Positions 8,585 to 17,420 of a DNA stretch of 42,419 bases are shown here, piece after piece. Origin of the DNA: Frankia sp. RB7 (GTDB lineage Bacteria; Pseudomonadota; Alphaproteobacteria; Rhizobiales; Xanthobacteraceae); the NCBI GenBank assembly GCA_030403585.1, contig JAUEPE010000059.1:1-42419 (forward strand). The letters run 5' to 3'. Numbering within the stretch: position 1 is the stretch's first letter; the number at the start of each line of letters is the position of its first letter. The notes beneath the pieces were generated by a model. The model was not told the DNA's origin. It saw only the letters and a list, made by a program, of their open reading frames with translations, and did no database searches. Made by a program: the position numbers and the translations under genes.

Positions 8585-9364
8585 CTAATGTCTCTGCCGC
8601 TGGAACCGGCTGGTGGCGGACAGGATGAAGCCGCGCGGGAAGAAGCGCAGTGCGAACGGTACGATCTTGATGCCAAGCCCCGGCAGCACTGCCCGTTTGT
8701 TCGCCATCAGGCCGCGATAGGCCTGCCGTGCGACATCGGCAGCCGGGACATTGAGAATCGCCGTATCGTGCCCGGAGCCAACGCCGGCGCGCCCCTGGAA
8801 TTCGGTCTGCACCGGTCCCGGGCACAGCACGGTGACGCGAACGCCGCGCGGCGCGAGCTCCGCCCGCAAGGCCTCGGTGAGCGAAATTACATAGGCCTTG
8901 GACGCGTAATAGACCGCCATGCCGGGCCCCGGCAGAAAGCCCGCGACGGAGCCGACATTGAGCAGGCCGCCCTTATTCCTGATCAGCTGATCGGCAAAGC
9001 GCAGCGACAGATCGGTCAGAGCGCGAACGTTGACGTCGACAATGCCGACCTGCTCGTCGCGGTCGCGCTCGATGGCATCGCCGAACACGCCGAAGCCGGC
9101 ATTGTTGACGAGATTGTCGAGCTCGACCTCTTCGGCAGCGAGCGCGGCGGCGATCCTTTCGCCGGCATCGGCTTGCTGCAGATCGCAGGCGATCACGATC
9201 GGCTTCTTGCCGCACTTGGAGGTGAGCTCGTTTGCGAGCGCCTCGAGCCGGTCGGCACGTCGCGCCGTCAGCGCCAGCCGATGTCCGTTCGCGGCAAACA
9301 CTCGCGCCAGCTCCGTGCCAATGCCCGCCGAGGCACCGGTGATCAACGTTACCCGCTCAGTCAC
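8585..9364 (-). CDS. SDR family oxidoreductase (short-chain dehydrogenase)
   Basis: A classical SDR of about 259 residues. It has the cofactor motif TGASAGIG at the N-terminus, an NNAGFG motif after strand 4, and the catalytic YxxxK (YYASKAY), with the helix-4 asparagine region intact. The RRADR segment after strand 2 suggests NADPH preference. Substrate unknown. The start is a GTG reading MTERVTLITG at 9364; another GTG at 9370 gives two more residues, and AAGAGA lies just upstream of both. A longer frame to 9475 has unlikely sequence before this point. The C-terminus is basic and hydrophobic. Confidence 0.85.
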   Translation of the reverse strand: MTERVTLITGASAGIGTELARVFAANGHRLALTARRADRLEALANELTSKCGKKPIVIACDLQQADAGERIAAALAAEEVELDNLVNNAGFGVFGDAIERDRDEQVGIVDVNVRALTDLSLRFADQLIRNKGGLLNVGSVAGFLPGPGMAVYYASKAYVISLTEALRAELAPRGVRVTVLCPGPVQTEFQGRAGVGSGHDTAILNVPAADVARQAYRGLMANKRAVLPGLGIKIVPFALRFFPRGFILSATSRFQRQRH

Positions 9365-9593
9365 GATCACAGTCTCTTGAATTGAAGTTTTTTGGCCCCG
9401 TAATGGCCGGACTGGAGCATAAGCCGCGCGCGACAGGCAAGCGGCGCTGGCAGCATGGCGGCCTGAGCGAGCCACAGGGAGCAGGAAAAACAGCGGATTT
9501 ACAGGGGAATCCGGAGCCGCGAGGTCCGGCGACTACATTAAAGTTTCGTCATGTGGTCGATACAACCGAGAATCATGCCGCGTTCGCGATAGC

Positions 9594-10082
9594 TCAGCCG
9601 CCGACAGCGCTGTCCTTGACCTGACCGCCGACGCGGTTCGCGACGGCGTGCTTGAGATCGATCCGGTCGCGCTGGGCAATCCCGAGCAGGTCGGAGGCAC
9701 GCCAGACCACGTTGTCCTCGAACTCGGTGACCTGGCCGTCGGCATAGACCAGCTCCCACATCATCTGGACGATGCGCCTGCGGCCCTCTTCGTCGAGCGA
9801 GCGCATAATGACGCTGGTGAAATGATAGAGATCGACCGCCTCGCCCTCGACCTGGGTCGCGTCCGCAATTAATCGGTCGGCCGTGCCGCGATCGAGCTTG
9901 AAATGGCTTTCGATCAGATTGTGCAGCTTGCTCTGTTCGGCCGGCGTCGGCTGGCCGTCGAGCGAAACCACGTGGACCAGCAGCGCGGTGGCCGCCAGCC
10001 GATAATCGCTGTCGCCGAAGGCGCGGTCCTGGGCATGAGGAGCAACAATGTCGGCGATGAATTGGCGCAGGCCGTCGAGCAT
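9594..10082 (-). CDS. TerB-like tellurite-resistance-family protein
   Basis: The 162-residue, all-helical protein has the acidic TerB/DjlA-type pattern: LLVHVVSLDGQPTPAEQ and, in a second half, LVYADGQVTEFEDNVV. Each resembles a D-G-x-(V/P)-x-x-x-E metal-associated loop. This makes it a stand-alone TerB-domain protein (COG4103-like), common in alphaproteobacteria. Tellurite resistance should not be assumed; the role of the stand-alone form is unknown. Single gene, ATG at 10082. Confidence 0.88.
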   Translation of the reverse strand: MLDGLRQFIADIVAPHAQDRAFGDSDYRLAATALLVHVVSLDGQPTPAEQSKLHNLIESHFKLDRGTADRLIADATQVEGEAVDLYHFTSVIMRSLDEEGRRRIVQMMWELVYADGQVTEFEDNVVWRASDLLGIAQRDRIDLKHAVANRVGGQVKDSAVGG

Positions 10083-10387
10083 AAGATCCTACCGAAATCG
10101 ATGACGCGGCAAGGCCGCTACCAGCATTATATGAGCGGGAAACTCAACCGCCGCAACGTGCGTCAGTTCCGCGCGCTGCATTACGTTTCGGCAATCTGGG
10201 AGTGCCGGGCGGGCTTATCCGGCCAGGGCGGCGCAGGTTTGGTGCGCATCCGCCTCCACAACGTCATTGCGAGGAGCTCTTGCGACGAAGCAATCCAGAA
10301 TCTTTCCGCGGAACAGTTTCATTCAGCGCGCGTCGGCCCCTCAAGGCCGGTCCCAACTCGCAATGACGGAGAGTGTGGTGGTCGCCC
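10083..10387. other. Intergenic region with a dispersed repeat
   Basis: This 305-base gap lies between the TerB gene start and the cyclase stop (both leftward). It must contain the TerB promoter near 10083-10200. The rest is occupied by repeat copy B (10263-10371). I see no gene. Confidence 0.6.
10263..10371. repeat. Dispersed palindromic repeat, copy B
   Basis: GTCATTGCGAGGAGCTC at the left end and CTCGCAATGACGG at the right end are inverted copies, and the core at 10286-10312 is identical to 134-160. The middle differs from copy A, as if an arm had been replaced. It sits just downstream of the leftward cyclase gene's stop, similar to copy A after the first operon. Confidence 0.7.
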
Positions 10388-11797
10388 TCACGGTATCTCG
10401 TACACCACCATCTTGTCGGCGATGCCGCGCAGCGCTGCCTGCTTCTGGATCGGCTTGATCGCACGCTGCTGCAAGATCTCGGCGACGGCGGGGGCGTCCA
10501 GCACCGGGCCGGTGATGTGGATCTCCTGCGCGGTCGACAGGCTCTGCACGCGCGCGGCGATGTTGACGGTCTGGCCGAAATAATCCTGCCGCTCGTTGAG
10601 CATCACCGCGAGGCACGGGCCTTCATGGATGCCGATCTTGACGATGAGATCATCCGTGCCGCGCTGCTTGTTGAGCTCCTCCATCGCCGCGCGCATCCGC
10701 AGGCCCGCGACGATGGCATGCTCGGGACGGACGAAGGTCGCCATCACGGCATCGCCGATCGTCTTCACCACCGCGCCCTTCTCGGACGAAATGATCTCCA
10801 GCAACGCGTGGAAATGCGCGCGCACGAGATCGAAAGCGGCGAGATCTCCGACGCGTTCGTAGAGCGCGGTCGAGCCCTTCAGATCGGTGAACAGGAAGGT
10901 CAGCGAGGTGATTTGGAGTCGCTGGTCGAGACTGAGATTGTCCGCCTTGAAGACATCGCGAAACGTCTGGTTCGACAGCATGCGCTTGGCGGTGAGGAAC
11001 GGCTTGCGCTGGCCGATCAGATGATGGAGCGCCTCGGCTGCGATGAACACCGACGGCAATACCCGCACGCCGGCCTGGTTCTCCAGCGACAGCCGCAGCG
11101 GACCCGGCCGCATCGTCGTGGTCCCGGTCGGCGCCTGCACCTTGTTGTACATGATGGCGAGCTGCTGACGGTCCTTGGTCGGCTCGCCCTGGACGTCGAT
11201 GAAATGAGCGGCGTGCGTCACCGGCTCGAAGATGATGATGAAATCGTTCGGCAGCTGCAGCGACATCGTCGCCTTCTCGCCGGCAGGCAACTCGAACGTA
11301 TCCAACGTCACCTCGTTGGCCAGCGTTGCAAACGATTCCTTGTTGAAGTCGACGCCGGAACTCCAGAACACCTGCTTGAAATACTCCCACACCGGAAGCG
11401 AGTTGGGGTCGTGCGCCGCGATACGCCGCACGCGCGGGTTCACGGTGAAGGAGACCTCGACCTGATCGTCGACCGAGGCCTTGTAGCCGCAGGCGCAGAG
11501 CGCGCAGTGATAATCGTCCGGCTTGAGCGCCTTCAGCGTCGTGTGGGCGCCAAGCACGCCGCCGCAGCCGGGGCACAGCACGTTCCAACCGAGATCGAAC
11601 AACCCGAGCCGCGCCGAATGCAGGAAAGCGGAGATCGCATGCTCTTCATCGACGCCGTGCTGCGTGGCAAAGTCGAGGACGTTGACGCGGTTGAGCTCGT
11701 GATCCTCACCGTCTTCAATGAGACGCGCGATCGCATCGACCACCTTGGCGTCGGCGGTCTGCTTCAGAACGGAAAACTGGGCCTGGATGTCGCTCAT
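10388..11797 (-). CDS. Class III adenylate/guanylate cyclase with N-terminal sensor region
   Basis: The 469-residue protein has a C-terminal class III cyclase domain of about 180 residues. FLFTDLKGSTALYERVG gives the first metal-binding aspartate. VVKTIGDAVMATF gives the second aspartate and the lysine used in adenine recognition. DYFGQTVNIAARVQ gives the transition-state residues. The N-terminal 280 residues contain a CPGCGG...CALCACGYK zinc-ribbon-like cluster and resemble the DUF5939 input region. It should make cAMP (possibly cGMP) in the cytoplasm, since there is no membrane helix. The P450 gene lies upstream on the same strand, 51 bases away. Confidence 0.9.
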   Translation of the reverse strand: MSDIQAQFSVLKQTADAKVVDAIARLIEDGEDHELNRVNVLDFATQHGVDEEHAISAFLHSARLGLFDLGWNVLCPGCGGVLGAHTTLKALKPDDYHCALCACGYKASVDDQVEVSFTVNPRVRRIAAHDPNSLPVWEYFKQVFWSSGVDFNKESFATLANEVTLDTFELPAGEKATMSLQLPNDFIIIFEPVTHAAHFIDVQGEPTKDRQQLAIMYNKVQAPTGTTTMRPGPLRLSLENQAGVRVLPSVFIAAEALHHLIGQRKPFLTAKRMLSNQTFRDVFKADNLSLDQRLQITSLTFLFTDLKGSTALYERVGDLAAFDLVRAHFHALLEIISSEKGAVVKTIGDAVMATFVRPEHAIVAGLRMRAAMEELNKQRGTDDLIVKIGIHEGPCLAVMLNERQDYFGQTVNIAARVQSLSTAQEIHITGPVLDAPAVAEILQQRAIKPIQKQAALRGIADKMVVYEIP

Positions 11798-11847
11798 GGC
11801 GCAACTCTATCTCTGCTGGATCACGCCAACGGCCGGGCGATCGCCTG

Positions 11848-13215
11848 TCACCGACGCGTGATGCTGAATAAGGGTGAACGGTCCGGCTGGGTCGTGACGA
11901 CACCCTGCGGGATCACGGGAATTCTGTCGGCCAGCTCGATGCGGAACGCGCCGATCAGCCGGGCCAGCGCCAGCACCGACTCGGCTTGCGCGAACGGTGC
12001 GCCGATGCAGACGCGCGGGCCCGCGCCGAACGGCAGATAGGCGAAGCGATCGGGAGCCTCTTTCGACATGAAGCGCTTGGGTATGAACGCGTTCGGCTGA
12101 TCCCACAGCTTCTCGTGCCGGTGCAGCAGCCATGGCGCGATCATGATGACATCGCCCTTGCTGACCTCGGCTCCGCCCACATTGTCCTTGTCGCGCGCGG
12201 CCCGCGCGATCAGGAAGGCCGGCGGATAGAGCCGCATGGTCTCGTCGATCACGGCGCGGGTGAATTTTTGCCGATCGATGTCGGCCATGCTGTCGAGGTG
12301 CTCGCCGCTTGTCTCGGACGCAACCTCCTCCTGGGTATCAGGATCGAGTGCAAGCAGATACAGCGCCCAGAACAGCGCGGTCGCGGTCGTCTCATGACCC
12401 GCCAGGATCATGGTCGCGACCTCGTCGACGAGCTGCTCGTCCGAAAAGCCCTTGCCCGTTTCGGGATCACGCGCCTCGTCCATGAGATCGAACAGATCGC
12501 GCGGCGGCGCGCCGTCCTTCTTGCCCGCCGCACGCCGCTCGGCAATCAGCATCGCCACGAACTCGACCCAGCGCGTGCGGAAGCGGGCGCGAGCCCGATC
12601 CATCGGCGTCGGCCACGAGACCGGCAGCACCATGTCGAGGAAGTAGGCGCGTCCGAGCCGCTCGCCATATTCCATGACGAAGTTGCGCAAGGTCGGACCG
12701 TGCCGGTCCATGCCGAACGAGAACATCGTGCGCCCGGCGATCTCCAGCGTCATGCGCTGCATGACCTCGCGCAGATCAACCGGCTCGTTCGGGCGTGCAT
12801 TCAGCTTCGCAATGGTCTCGTCGAGCACCGCCGTCATGTGCGGGACAAGGTTGGCGGTGGCGCGCGGCGTGAAGGCGGGTGCGAGCGTCCGGCGCTGATG
12901 CGTCCAGGCATGCCCCTCGGCAAGCAAGAGACCCTCTCCGAGCACGGGACGCAGCATGCGGATGCCCGCCGGCGTCCGCGAGTAGTTCTCGTAGTTGCTG
13001 AGCAGCACGTGCCGGATTGCGTCCGGCTGGTTCAGGATGAAGCTCTTGTGCAGGAAGAAGCGGCCCTGGATGATCTCTTCCTCATAGGCGCGCTGCCCCC
13101 AGGTGGCGATCATGTTCTGCCTGATCACCGCAAGCCGGCCAAAGAACGACAAATTGTCCGGCGCGCGCGGCGGGGTCGGAGGGATGATGGGCCGACGCAC
13201 GCTGGCGATGTTCAT
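11848..13215 (-). CDS. Cytochrome P450
   Basis: The 455-residue protein has all P450 signatures: the I-helix ILAGHETTATALFWAL with the acid/alcohol-type ETT, the K-helix ETMRLYPP (ExxR), and the heme loop FGAGPRVCIGAPFAQAE with the cysteine thiolate ligand. No membrane anchor is present, so it is a soluble bacterial P450 needing separate reductase partners, none of which lie nearby. It resembles the CYP102-like/fatty-acid-hydroxylase-type or CYP4-like bacterial group by motif style, but the substrate is unknown. ATG at 13215 follows a GGGAGAG Shine-Dalgarno. Possibly cotranscribed with the cyclase downstream. Confidence 0.93.
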   Translation of the reverse strand: MNIASVRRPIIPPTPPRAPDNLSFFGRLAVIRQNMIATWGQRAYEEEIIQGRFFLHKSFILNQPDAIRHVLLSNYENYSRTPAGIRMLRPVLGEGLLLAEGHAWTHQRRTLAPAFTPRATANLVPHMTAVLDETIAKLNARPNEPVDLREVMQRMTLEIAGRTMFSFGMDRHGPTLRNFVMEYGERLGRAYFLDMVLPVSWPTPMDRARARFRTRWVEFVAMLIAERRAAGKKDGAPPRDLFDLMDEARDPETGKGFSDEQLVDEVATMILAGHETTATALFWALYLLALDPDTQEEVASETSGEHLDSMADIDRQKFTRAVIDETMRLYPPAFLIARAARDKDNVGGAEVSKGDVIMIAPWLLHRHEKLWDQPNAFIPKRFMSKEAPDRFAYLPFGAGPRVCIGAPFAQAESVLALARLIGAFRIELADRIPVIPQGVVTTQPDRSPLFSITRR

Positions 13216-13266
13216 GGCTCTCTCCCGCAGATCTCGTCGCAGTCAAAGGCTTGCGCAGGCAAATAG

Positions 13267-14637
13267 CTAATAAGTCATCTCGGCAACCGCAATCCTGTTC
13301 TCGGAGGCCGGCCAGGCGCGTGCCACAATTCGTTCTTCGTTGAACTCAGCCACGACGTTACGCCCGACCTCGCTGGCCGGAAGGCGCAAGGTCGCTGCCG
13401 CATCCGTGGGCACGCCCGGATGGACGTCGGCGGGCTCCTGACCGTCGAACAGGACGATGTCGCGCGGCAAGCCGAAATAGCCGCGCGGGCGCGACATGAT
13501 CACGACCGCACCTGCATCCTTGTCCGCGGGAATGAACGGGCGCGCGGCGCGCAAATGCACGACATCGGAGGAACGCGGGAAGGGCGAGCGGTAGAAGTGC
13601 GTGATCGGGGCGTCCGGCGCGGTCAGGACGATCTCGAGCGGCGAGGTGGAATCGACCGTGGCCGGCCCCCAGCGGCCGTCGGCGCCCGTTGTCGAACGAT
13701 ACACCACATCGCCCCTGCGCTCCCCGCTCTCGCGGTCGACATAGTTGATCTCCACCACCGCCCCGGCCACCGGGCGGTTGGTCGGTACGCCGTCCGCCGC
13801 GCCCGTGACCAATCCGCCGAGGCGGACGGTGCGCTCCGGCGTGATCGCGATGCGCTCGGGCTCGCGGCCGGCGATGAACTTGTAGATCTCGCGGAAGGCG
13901 CGCGGGTGATACGCCGTCTCGCGATGGTCGATCGCGCCGAGCACGAGATTGGTCGCGCCCTTCAGCTCCGGCCCCTCGAAGGTGACATTGGTCGGTACGC
14001 CCGGCTTGCCCATGAAGCGGCCATCGGGTTGCGCATATTTGTCCATGCCGTCGCTGCGCAGCGTAAGGAAAGCTGTGCCCGGCGTCACCTCGCTGTCGCC
14101 GCCGTTCAAGCCGCGCAGGAAGGGGCCGCGTCCGTTGAACTCGCTGCCGAGGAGATCATCCAGTGCGAACACGCCGTGATTGGGCGTGCCGCACAGAACC
14201 GCGTGGCTGACATCGGCGGCACCGCCGTTCTTGATGACATTACGAATGGAGTTACCGCCGCGCGAATTGCCGACCAGCGCCACGCGCGACGCACCGGTGC
14301 GGCGTTTCAGCTCGGCGATCGCGGTGGCGAGTTCGCGACGCTGATCCTCGGTCGATGAGCGGTTGGCCTGTTCGACAGCATCGTCGGTGCGCGCGATGGG
14401 ATTGGTGAAATTGATCGCCATCATGCGGTCACGCGCGATGCCGTTGGATTCCATCCGCCACAGCGTCGTCATCCAGAGCGCGTCGTAATCGCCATTGCCA
14501 TGGACGAACAGGATCGGCGGCACCTCGGGGTTTGCGGCAGCAGATGGAGTTTGCGCCAGCGCATCTTTACGGAAGCTCGCAACCGCGAAAGCCAGGCCAC
14601 CCGCACCCTGCAGGATCGTCCGTCGTGACAGCTTCAT
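13267..14637 (-). CDS. Tat-exported alpha/beta hydrolase (lipase/esterase-like)
   Basis: The 456-residue protein begins MKLSRRTILQGAGG, a twin-arginine signal, followed by a hydrophobic segment ending ALAQ; the mature protein should be periplasmic. The core has the VHGNGDY oxyanion region and the nucleophile elbow GNSRGG. A beta-rich C-terminal half follows (residues about 280-456, with a carboxypeptidase-regulatory-like stretch around GAVVEINYVDRESGER). The start at 14637 was chosen because a longer frame to 14670 places 11 residues before the Tat motif. GGGGGAG precedes the ATG. Substrate unknown. It is divergent from the MFS gene. Confidence 0.85.
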   Translation of the reverse strand: MKLSRRTILQGAGGLAFAVASFRKDALAQTPSAAANPEVPPILFVHGNGDYDALWMTTLWRMESNGIARDRMMAINFTNPIARTDDAVEQANRSSTEDQRRELATAIAELKRRTGASRVALVGNSRGGNSIRNVIKNGGAADVSHAVLCGTPNHGVFALDDLLGSEFNGRGPFLRGLNGGDSEVTPGTAFLTLRSDGMDKYAQPDGRFMGKPGVPTNVTFEGPELKGATNLVLGAIDHRETAYHPRAFREIYKFIAGREPERIAITPERTVRLGGLVTGAADGVPTNRPVAGAVVEINYVDRESGERRGDVVYRSTTGADGRWGPATVDSTSPLEIVLTAPDAPITHFYRSPFPRSSDVVHLRAARPFIPADKDAGAVVIMSRPRGYFGLPRDIVLFDGQEPADVHPGVPTDAAATLRLPASEVGRNVVAEFNEERIVARAWPASENRIAVAEMTY

Positions 14638-14726
14638 TTGCTCCTCCCCCGTAAAACCATGTCTTTGCACCGCTTATAGCGGCCTAACCACTGGACAGCG
14701 AAGGACTTTCGCGGGCATCACTGAAG

Positions 14727-16463
14727 ATGCCGGAATCATTGAAGCCATTTCTGCCAGACGACTTGGAAGAGGATATGACCGAGCAGACCAACCGCCAGAG
14801 ACGTTCCGCCGACGGCATTACGGCACCCCTGCAGTATACCGTGTTCCGGCGCATCTGGCTCGCGAGCCTGCTTTCCAATCTCGGTCTCTTGATCCAGGGC
14901 GTGGGCGCGGCCTGGGCGATGACGCAGATGGCGGCCTCCGCCGACAAGGTGGCGCTGGTGCAGACTGCCCTGATGCTGCCGATCATGCTGATCTCGATGC
15001 CGGCCGGCGCCATCGCCGACATGTATGACCGGCGCATCGTGACGCTGGTCGCACTCTCGATCGCACTGACCGGGGCGACGGCGCTCACGATCCTGGCCGG
15101 CCTCAAGCTCATCGCCCCGGAATCGCTGCTGGCCTTCTGCTTCGTCGTTGGTAGCGGCAACGCGCTGTTCGGGCCGGCTTGGCAATCCTCGGTCAGCGAG
15201 CAGGTGCCGCCCGAAGCCCTGCCATCGGCCGTCGCGCTGAACGGCATCAGCTACAATATCGCACGCAGCTTCGGTCCCGCGGTTGGCGGCGTCATCGTGG
15301 CCTCGCTCGGGGCGGTGGCCGCGTTTGCCTGCAACGCCATCCTCTATCTGCCGCTGCTGGTGGTGCTGCTGCTCTGGCGGCGCAACACCGAGCCGTCGCG
15401 CCTGCCGCGGGAAAAGCTCAACCGCGCGATGGTCTCCGGTTTCCGCTACATCACCAATTCGCCGCCGATCAAGATCGTGCTGTTGCGTACGCTGGTGATG
15501 GGCCTGTGCGGCGGCGCCGTGATGGCGTTGATGCCGCTGGTCGCGCGCGACCTCTTGCATGGCGGCGCGCAAACCTACGGCATCATGCTCGGCGCATTCG
15601 GCATGGGCGCCGTCGTCGGCGCGCTCAACATCCACGAATTGCGCAAGCGCATGAGCGGCGAATCCGCGATCCGCGCCTGCACGATCTCGATGGCGTTTGC
15701 GATGGCGGCGCTCGCGCTCTCCAGCGAACCGGTGCTGACCGCGGCTGCGCTGGTGCTGGCCGGCGCGGTCTGGATGGCGGCTGTCGCGCTGTTCAATATC
15801 GGCGTCCAACTCTCGGCGCCGCGCTGGGTCGCCGGGCGATCGCTCGCAGCGTTCCAGGCCTCGATTTCCGGGGGCATCGCGATCGGCGCCTGGGGCTGGG
15901 GCCACCTCACCGACTATGCCGGCGTCGAGGTCGCACTGCTGACGGCCGCCGGCCTGATGCTGATCTCGCCCCTTCTCGGCATCTGGCTCGCAATGCCGCG
16001 CGTCGGCGCGCGCAACGAGGACGCCGAGGTGCTGGCCGATCCGGAGGTGAAGCTGTCGCTGACCGGGCGCAGCGGACCGCTGGTGGTCGAGATCGAATAT
16101 CGCGTCGCCCAGGAGAACGCGCGTCCCTTCCACAATGTGATGCAGGACGTGCAGCTCTCCCGGCAGCGCAACGGCGCCTATGGCTGGTCGATCGCGCGCG
16201 ACATCGCCGACCCCGAATTGTGGACCGAGCGCTATCACTGCCCGACCTGGTTCGATTATCTGCGCCAGCGCAACCGTGCGACCCAGTCCGAACGCGCGCT
16301 GCATCAGCAAGCGATCGATTTCCACATCGGCCCCGATCCGGTGCGGATCCGCCGCATGCTGGAGCGGCCGTTCGGCTCGGTGCGCTGGAAGGAAGAGACG
16401 CCGGACCGCGCCAACGCCGAGGTGCTGCCGGTTGTCGCGACCGCGGCGGGAAGCAGCACGTAG
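14727..16463 (+). CDS. MFS exporter with cytoplasmic C-terminal domain (MFS_3/DUF894 type)
   Basis: This 578-residue protein has about 10-12 transmembrane segments over residues 30-420, with an MFS loop IADMYDRRIVTL (the G-x-x-x-D-R-x-x-R-like motif A). It then has a soluble C-terminal domain of about 150 residues (from near VKLSLTGRSGPLVVEIEYRV). That architecture is typical of the enterobactin-exporter-like MFS_3 family, which exports siderophores or drugs. The transported compound is unknown. An internal ATG at 14775 (MTEQTNRQ) is an alternative start and could be the real one. It converges on a small cysteine-rich gene with only 4 bases between stops. Confidence 0.88.
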   Translation: MPESLKPFLPDDLEEDMTEQTNRQRRSADGITAPLQYTVFRRIWLASLLSNLGLLIQGVGAAWAMTQMAASADKVALVQTALMLPIMLISMPAGAIADMYDRRIVTLVALSIALTGATALTILAGLKLIAPESLLAFCFVVGSGNALFGPAWQSSVSEQVPPEALPSAVALNGISYNIARSFGPAVGGVIVASLGAVAAFACNAILYLPLLVVLLLWRRNTEPSRLPREKLNRAMVSGFRYITNSPPIKIVLLRTLVMGLCGGAVMALMPLVARDLLHGGAQTYGIMLGAFGMGAVVGALNIHELRKRMSGESAIRACTISMAFAMAALALSSEPVLTAAALVLAGAVWMAAVALFNIGVQLSAPRWVAGRSLAAFQASISGGIAIGAWGWGHLTDYAGVEVALLTAAGLMLISPLLGIWLAMPRVGARNEDAEVLADPEVKLSLTGRSGPLVVEIEYRVAQENARPFHNVMQDVQLSRQRNGAYGWSIARDIADPELWTERYHCPTWFDYLRQRNRATQSERALHQQAIDFHIGPDPVRIRRMLERPFGSVRWKEETPDRANAEVLPVVATAAGSST

Positions 16464-16467
16464 GTCC

Positions 16468-16683
16468 TTACTGCCCGTGATCCGTCAGCACCTTGTCGCA
16501 GGCCTTGCTCAGCTTGGTGCGGTTCTGCTTCAGGCAGGCGAGCACGGCGCTATCGCCATTATTCATCACGGCGCGGCAATGACGCGTGACGTCGCGCGCG
16601 CAGGCGTCCTGGCCGGGCTGCTGCTGCGCTGACGCGCCGGATGCGCACAGAACCAAAGAAACAATGAAAAGAAATCTGGTCAT
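16468..16683 (-). CDS. Small secreted cysteine-rich protein (Cys_rich_FGFR-like repeat)
   Basis: The 71-residue protein has a Sec signal peptide (MTRFLFIVSLVLCASGASAQ) and a single repeat with four cysteines arranged C-x3-D-x3-x-C-x(13)-C-L-K-x-N-R-x-x-L-x-x-x-C. That spacing matches the cysteine-rich GLG1/FGFR-type repeat known in bacterial secreted proteins. It would be a disulfide-bonded periplasmic protein of unknown role. The next gene to the right encodes a paralogue. The ATG at 16683 is preceded in frame by a GTG. Confidence 0.78.
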   Translation of the reverse strand: MTRFLFIVSLVLCASGASAQQQPGQDACARDVTRHCRAVMNNGDSAVLACLKQNRTKLSKACDKVLTDHGQ

Positions 16684-16858
16684 CACGTAATGCCTCGTAC
16701 CCGGAAGATGTGCGGGCGAAGCTAGAGGGACGATGCCGAAGCCGCAACGGCTTTATTGACAGGTGCATTGCAGGCGCCGCGTGGCCTCGGCATGACGCCG
16801 AGGCACATCGCGAAGGGAGCTCAGAGGGAATGCAACGTTCGACACGTTGCACGCACTC

Positions 16859-17167
16859 TTACTGGCTGTCCCGGGCGTCAGCGACCTTGCCTGAAGCGCC
16901 CTTGGCGAGCTCCTTGTCCACCATCGCGCGGCAACCGGAGCTCAGCTCGGTACGATGCTTCACGATGCACGCCGTGGTCTTCGGGACGTTGGGAATCTCC
17001 GACGAGCAAAGGCGGAAGGCGTCGCTATAGCACGCCTGCTTCACCTCCTCGGAGAAGGCGAAGCTCGAGCCGGTCGAGGCGATCGAGACGATGGCGGCAA
17101 AGCCCAGAGCCAGGCCGGTGTCGCGGATCTTTGCAGTCAAGGACTTGGCGGTAAGCGACTTCGTCAT
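16859..17167 (-). CDS. Secreted cysteine-rich protein, paralogue of the 71-residue neighbour
   Basis: The 102-residue protein has an N-terminal basic region and a hydrophobic signal segment (LALGFAAIVSIASTGSSFAF). After it comes the same four-cysteine repeat as the neighbour: ACYSDAFRLC then ACIVKHRTELSSGC. The start MTKSLTAK at 17167 was chosen because GGGAG/GCAGCTCCC-like pairing lies upstream; the longer frame to 17290 would precede a valid signal with arginine-rich sequence. Probably periplasmic. It has its own promoter region, shared with the divergent deacetylase gene. Confidence 0.75.
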   Translation of the reverse strand: MTKSLTAKSLTAKIRDTGLALGFAAIVSIASTGSSFAFSEEVKQACYSDAFRLCSSEIPNVPKTTACIVKHRTELSSGCRAMVDKELAKGASGKVADARDSQ

Positions 17168-17420
17168 TTGCAGCTCCCATTGGCGCCGCGTCAGCGGGGC
17201 CCGTTGTTGATGGGAACGACGATGCACCAGCGGAACCGTTTCTACTGTGATGATGGTCACAGGCCGGACCCCAACCGTGATACCGATCACTTTCGCGCAC
17301 CCGCCTGAAATTCCTCCGCAACCGCTGTCGTGTTGGTGTCACGTTAACTCTTCCTTCGCATTAATGGCCGGGCGCGCGGGACATTCCGCTGGTTTGGTTG
17401 CGTATTTGGAAAGAGTAGCG

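Noticed and set aside
9594..10082. Tellurite-resistance operon
   Set aside because: Only a TerB-like gene is present; no terA, terC, terD or terZ neighbours, so a resistance locus is not supported.
10373..12040. Long rightward open frame of 555 codons opposite the cyclase gene
   Set aside because: It is antisense to a complete class III cyclase and part of a P450 with intact motifs. Its translation is rich in Arg, His and Asp without recognisable domains, typical of a GC-rich shadow frame.
14736..16325. Leftward open frame of 529 codons opposite the MFS gene
   Set aside because: Composition is a His/Gln/Asp/Arg-rich shadow of the MFS exporter frame, with no recognisable family.
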